Positions 4,682 to 6,613 of a stretch of DNA of 6,613 nucleotides are shown one piece after another (position 1 is the stretch's first letter; every line of letters starts with the position of its first letter). The notes beneath the pieces were generated by a model that ran no database searches, was not told the origin of the DNA, and saw only the letters and a list, made by a program, of their open reading frames with translations. Source of the DNA: Candidatus Woesearchaeota archaeon UBA119 (GTDB lineage Archaea; Nanobdellota; Nanobdellia; Woesearchaeales; UBA119); assembly GCA_002505945.1 (NCBI GenBank), contig DAWM01000017.1, forward strand, positions 1-6,613, in the 5' to 3' direction. Position numbers and translations under genes: made by a program.

Positions 4682-5335
4682 TTATTGAATCTTTACCACT
4701 CGTCCCATAGTGGTTTTTATTAGCATTGACTTGATATTATCGTTACCCATTGGAAGATGATGAAGCAGTTGGTCAATAAGCCAGGCCAGATTCTCTGCTA
4801 ATTTATTGTCATCCATATCTTCCTTGCCAATGATAACCCTTATAGCAGCATCAGCCTTAGTTCTTACCCTAACCGTTTTTGATAATCTATCTATCGTGCT
4901 TTTAAGGTTGGCGTTTGGAGGCACCACACCACCGGCTTTAGGATTAGGCATCTTACCCCTTCTTCCAAGGATTTTACCAAAGGTAGAAGCAATCTGAGGC
5001 ATGATATTTGCTTGCCCAATAAAGAAATCGTGCTCATTAGCCAACTTTTTTACTTTCTTGACATCCTTAGCATATTTATCAAACTCGTTAGCAAGTATAA
5101 CAGTATCACAATGCTTCTTGGCCTCATCATTCAATTCAGGCCCAACCAAAGCACATACCTTGACCTTCTTTACCGGATATTTCAGCTCTGTGAAGAAATC
5201 CAGTTTCTCTTCAGGCTTCTTGATATCTAAATCCCTTAGATTAATGATTACATCAAAGGTCTGATTAAAATTTCTCTTCCTAGAATTCTCTCTAGCCTTC
5301 TTTATAAACTGCTCAGCTTCCTTCACATCTACCAT
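4682..5335 (-). CDS. rpl1: Large ribosomal subunit protein L1
   Basis: A 217-residue protein, the usual archaeal size. It binds 23S rRNA helices 76-78 to form the mobile L1 stalk that moves deacylated tRNA out of the E site, and in methanogens it also represses its own mRNA. Domain I is split around domain II as usual: FDVIINLRDLD (27-37), then the signature FGKILGRRGKMPNPKAG (119-135), then the C-terminal strand with TTMGRVVKIQ including the rRNA-contacting T-M-G (209-211). The frame is open 77 codons further up, but those codons read through the promoter. The ATG at 5335 has GGAGG at 5345-5349, nine bases away. rpl10 starts 14 bases after its stop. L11, which often heads this operon, is not next to it here. 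Confidence 0.96.
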   Translation of the reverse strand: MVDVKEAEQFIKKARENSRKRNFNQTFDVIINLRDLDIKKPEEKLDFFTELKYPVKKVKVCALVGPELNDEAKKHCDTVILANEFDKYAKDVKKVKKLANEHDFFIGQANIMPQIASTFGKILGRRGKMPNPKAGGVVPPNANLKSTIDRLSKTVRVRTKADAAIRVIIGKEDMDDNKLAENLAWLIDQLLHHLPMGNDNIKSMLIKTTMGRVVKIQ

Positions 5336-5412
5336 ATCAATCGTCCTCCACCCTCCTACCCTTAGGCATTCTTCAAGAGTAGTTATCGGGATATTATGGG
5401 GATATAGAAACC

Positions 5413-5429
5413 TTTTATAAAACTTTCGG
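5413..5429 (-). promoter_or_regulatory. BRE/TATA promoter of the rpl1-rpl10-rpl12 operon
   Basis: On the minus strand, CCGAAAG is followed at once by TTTTATAAAA (5413-5422). This predicts a start near 5391 and a leader of about 55 nt before rpl1. The leader holds the Shine-Dalgarno. An L1-binding hairpin for autoregulation is possible but I could not identify one with confidence. Confidence 0.75.
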
Positions 5430-5501
5430 CCTTTTTTCTTTTTATTAAATGGTGTAAGGTGCTGTGTAGACGCCGAACACAATAAAATTAGATTGATGTT
5501 G

Positions 5502-5522
5502 CGAAAGGAAAGCTTTTTATAT
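5502..5522 (+). promoter_or_regulatory. BRE/TATA promoter of the membrane protein gene
   Basis: CGAAAGG (5502-5508) is followed by CTTTTTATAT (5513-5522). The start is expected near 5544, giving a leader of about 16 nt before the ATG at 5560. It faces away from the rpl1 promoter about 90 bases off. Confidence 0.65.
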
Positions 5523-5559
5523 TTCTTTGTCAAATTAGCTAATATGGGTTGGTCTGAGT

Positions 5560-6012
5560 ATGGCAAAGAAAAAATCTGAGGGGAATAGGCATAAGGGGAA
5601 TAAGAGTTCCGATAAAGGCGTCAATAAAAATCTGTCTAAGTCAATGAGTGATTTCTCAAAGAAAGTGAATATCCTTTTTTTCTTGGTCTTCCTTTTCGGT
5701 TTAGCCTTAGCCTTTATGTTCCTGGATTTGTTGGATGTATATTCAAGCATAACCACTGAGAGGCAGTTGAAGGAAGAGCTCAAGAAGTTCTACTATGACA
5801 GCCCAATAGGGATTACGAAAGGCGGAGAGGTTGATGAAATGGCTTTCGTGCGAGCAAGAGGGATGAGTGCTGAATACATAAAAGAGAAGATGGGGATTGC
5901 TACGGATTTCTGCGTTTATGTGGTTGATGCTAACGATCATCTACTAAGAGATGAATATGGCAATCCTTTATTACTTTGCACAGACTCTGAAATAGAGAGT
6001 CAGTTTAGTTAG
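5560..6012 (+). CDS. Small single-pass membrane protein, unknown function
   Basis: A 150-residue protein. Residues 1-36 are strongly basic (many Lys, Arg, Ser, Asn). Residues 38-57 form one hydrophobic helix (ILFFLVFLFGLALAFMFLDL), and residues 60-150 form a soluble, mildly acidic domain. With positive charges before the helix, the soluble part is expected outside the cell. It contains C118 in TDFCVYVVD and C140 in LLLCTDS, which could form a disulfide, and a turn-rich DANDHLLRDEYGNP stretch. The layout resembles short pilin-like or membrane-anchored proteins common in DPANN genomes, but there is no class III signal-peptide motif that I can see, so I assign no function. The ATG at 5560 fits the upstream promoter; no strong Shine-Dalgarno is present. 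Confidence 0.75.
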   Translation: MAKKKSEGNRHKGNKSSDKGVNKNLSKSMSDFSKKVNILFFLVFLFGLALAFMFLDLLDVYSSITTERQLKEELKKFYYDSPIGITKGGEVDEMAFVRARGMSAEYIKEKMGIATDFCVYVVDANDHLLRDEYGNPLLLCTDSEIESQFS

Positions 6013-6021
6013 CTGTATAAT

Positions 6022-6042
6022 GAAATAAAAAATAAAAATATT
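6022..6042 (-). terminator. U-rich terminator between convergent genes
   Basis: Read on the minus strand, the stretch is AATATTTTTATTTTTTATTTC, about 50 nt past the stop of the 67-residue gene. U-rich tracts like this end archaeal transcripts. Next to it, TTCAAATCT occurs twice (6041-6049 and 6053-6061). On the plus strand the T-rich part at 6050-6070 could stop the convergent membrane-protein transcript. Confidence 0.45.
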
Positions 6043-6090
6043 CAAATCTGTTTTCAAATCTATTTCTTTGTGCTGTAATTGCAATGGCCT

Positions 6091-6294
6091 TTAAGCTGTA
6101 GCTTCTGTTGGCTCTTCAGAAACAGACTGATTTTCCATGACCTTCTCATAGTAGCCCACTGGCTTAATATCCGTAATCATTGTCTTGTGTATAACGTATT
6201 TCCCGTCTTTGCTCCTAGCAATTCTGCTTTCAATAATAGGCATCTTAGCCAGTTCTTTCAGTCTTTTTTCTGAGAGTTCGGTTAAATCTTCCAT
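6091..6294 (-). CDS. Conserved-looking 67-residue protein, unknown function
   Basis: The start is the ATG at 6294: AGGAGG ends eight bases before it (GGAGG at 6303-6307). A GTG three codons upstream overlaps this Shine-Dalgarno and is not the start. Residues 1-17 form a charged helix (EDLTELSEKRLKELAK). Residues 19-45 look like a beta hairpin or small sheet (PIIESRIARSKDGKYVIHKTMITDIKP) with alternating hydrophobic residues and the RSKDGKYVIHK turn. A GYYEKV segment and a disordered acidic tail ending EEPTEATA follow. There is no signal peptide, membrane helix or cysteine. It could be a small nucleic-acid-binding or adaptor protein, but I recognise no family. Confidence 0.75.
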   Translation of the reverse strand: MEDLTELSEKRLKELAKMPIIESRIARSKDGKYVIHKTMITDIKPVGYYEKVMENQSVSEEPTEATA

Positions 6295-6357
6295 TAAAAC
6301 CACCTCCTGGATTTGTTTCTCATATGTTAATAAAACACTTTCCAGGGTTTTTCTGTG

Positions 6358-6373
6358 ATATTTATTGACTTTC
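6358..6373 (-). promoter_or_regulatory. Candidate promoter of the 67-residue gene
   Basis: On the minus strand, AGAAAGTC precedes AATAAATAT (6366-6358), which predicts a start near 6335 and a leader of about 40 nt. A second candidate, GGAAAGTG with TTTTATTA near 6329-6345, would give a leader too short to hold much beyond the Shine-Dalgarno. The first is preferred. Confidence 0.35.
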
Positions 6374-6384
6374 TAAGAAGGAAT

Positions 6385-6400
6385 CGTTAAATTTATAAAC
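6385..6400 (+). promoter_or_regulatory. TATA promoter of the tRNA-Gly/tRNA-Ile pair
   Basis: TTTATAAA (6392-6399) follows CGTTAAA. Its centre is about 30 nt upstream of tRNA-Gly (6425), giving a leader of only a few bases. One promoter probably serves both tRNAs, which are 3 bases apart. Confidence 0.65.
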
Positions 6401-6424
6401 AAACTTAGAAAACCTGGTTATCAG

Positions 6425-6496
6425 GCGTCGGTGATCTAACGGCTATGATTGCGGCCTTCCAAGCCGTCTATCCGGGTTCAAATCCCGGCCGACGCA
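6425..6496 (+). tRNA. trnG: tRNA-Gly(UCC)
   Basis: A 72-nt cloverleaf without intron. The acceptor GCGTCGG (6425-6431) pairs with CCGACGC (6489-6495), with discriminator A6496. The anticodon arm is GCGGC, loop CTTCCAA, GCCGT, giving anticodon UCC at 6459-6461 for codon GGA. The T arm is CCGGG, loop TTCAAAT, CCCGG. CCA is not encoded. tRNA-Ile starts three bases later, so both are likely cut from one precursor. Confidence 0.95.
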
Positions 6497-6499
6497 TCT

Positions 6500-6600
6500 G
6501 AGCCCGTAGCTTAGCCCGGTTGGAGCGCTGGTCTTATATGGCCTCGTTCCATTCAGCCTAGGAAAACCAGTGGTCCGGGGTTCAAATCCCCGCGGGCTCA
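6500..6600 (+). tRNA. trnI: tRNA-Ile(UAU) with a 26-nt intron (6539-6564)
   Basis: The acceptor GAGCCCG (6500-6506) pairs with CGGGCTC (6593-6599), discriminator A6600. The D arm is 6509-6526, the T arm CGGGG/CCCCG with loop TTCAAAT. The anticodon stem CTGGT (6528-6532) pairs with ACCAG (6566-6570). The intron folds into an ideal bulge-helix-bulge: C6533-A6536 pairs with T6559-G6562, with three-base bulges 6537-6539 and 6563-6565 and an inner stem GGC/GCC (6540-6542, 6556-6558). Cutting both bulges between the second and third base leaves the loop CTTATAA, anticodon UAU, and a 75-nt tRNA. The body matches archaeal tRNA-Ile(GAU). UAU reads the isoleucine codon AUA, a job most archaea give to a CAU tRNA modified with agmatidine. 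Confidence 0.9.
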
Positions 6601-6613
6601 CTTCTCTTTTATT

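Noticed and set aside
5001..5264. Plus-strand open frames opposite rpl1 and rpl10
   Set aside because: They lie within well-identified ribosomal protein genes on the other strand and show no initiation signals.
5336..5391. L1 autoregulatory binding hairpin in the rpl1 leader
   Set aside because: The leader is purine-rich and has only weak short pairings. I could not match it to the 23S helix 77 mimic with confidence.
5336..5566. 77-residue N-terminal extension of L1
   Set aside because: It would be translated from the promoter and the leader. The family start and a Shine-Dalgarno at 5345-5349 both point to the ATG at 5335.

Overview
The window comes from an AT-rich archaeal chromosome. The evidence is an L1–L10–L12 stalk operon whose L12 ends in the archaeal/eukaryal GLGSLFG tail and whose L10 carries the extra archaeal domain II, tRNA introns at position 37/38 with a bulge-helix-bulge (BHB) fold, tRNA genes without encoded CCA, and BRE/TATA promoters. 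The short genes, the small membrane protein and the coiled-coil COG1340-type protein suggest a DPANN lineage (Woesearchaeota/Pacearchaeota-like). That lineage call is an impression from protein style, not a proof.

Layout. (1) 1-390: a tRNA-Tyr gene on the minus strand, cut by the window edge inside its intron, then an AT-rich stretch with a TATA-like element and a foldable segment leading into tRNA-Val(CAC). (2) 416-2298: an accessory patch on the minus strand with two toxin-antitoxin-like modules. One is a ribbon-helix-helix antitoxin with a RelE toxin (586-1061). The other is a winged-helix/MNT nucleotidyltransferase with a HEPN partner (1185-2250). A 91-bp direct repeat (506-596 and 1621-1711, four mismatches) shows that the MNT/HEPN junction was duplicated. 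The downstream copy is a relic abutting relE and supplies its last codons and stop. (3) 2403-5335: the conserved block, all minus strand, rpl1–rpl10–rpl12 followed by a long coiled-coil protein. (4) 5560-6012: a divergent gene for a one-pass membrane protein. (5) 6091-6294: a 67-residue conserved-looking protein of unknown function, minus strand. (6) 6425-6600: a tRNA-Gly(UCC)–tRNA-Ile pair. The tRNA-Ile has a 26-nt intron and reads as anticodon UAU, which is unusual for an archaeon.

How it works together. The housekeeping part builds the ribosomal stalk (L10 plus L12), the L1 stalk and part of the tRNA set. Most promoters fit one pattern, a CGAAAG BRE just upstream of a TTTATA box. The ribosomal genes and the 67-residue gene have clear Shine-Dalgarno sequences. 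The two toxin-antitoxin modules instead appear leaderless: TATA box, then an inverted repeat, then ATG. In each, the dyad sits where the first gene product, a DNA-binding protein, could shut off its own operon.

The points most worth a second look are the intron-containing tRNA-Ile(UAU), the duplicated 91-bp junction, the two operator-like palindromes, and an L10 that lacks the usual acidic tail. I did not find a convincing new multi-gene system beyond these.
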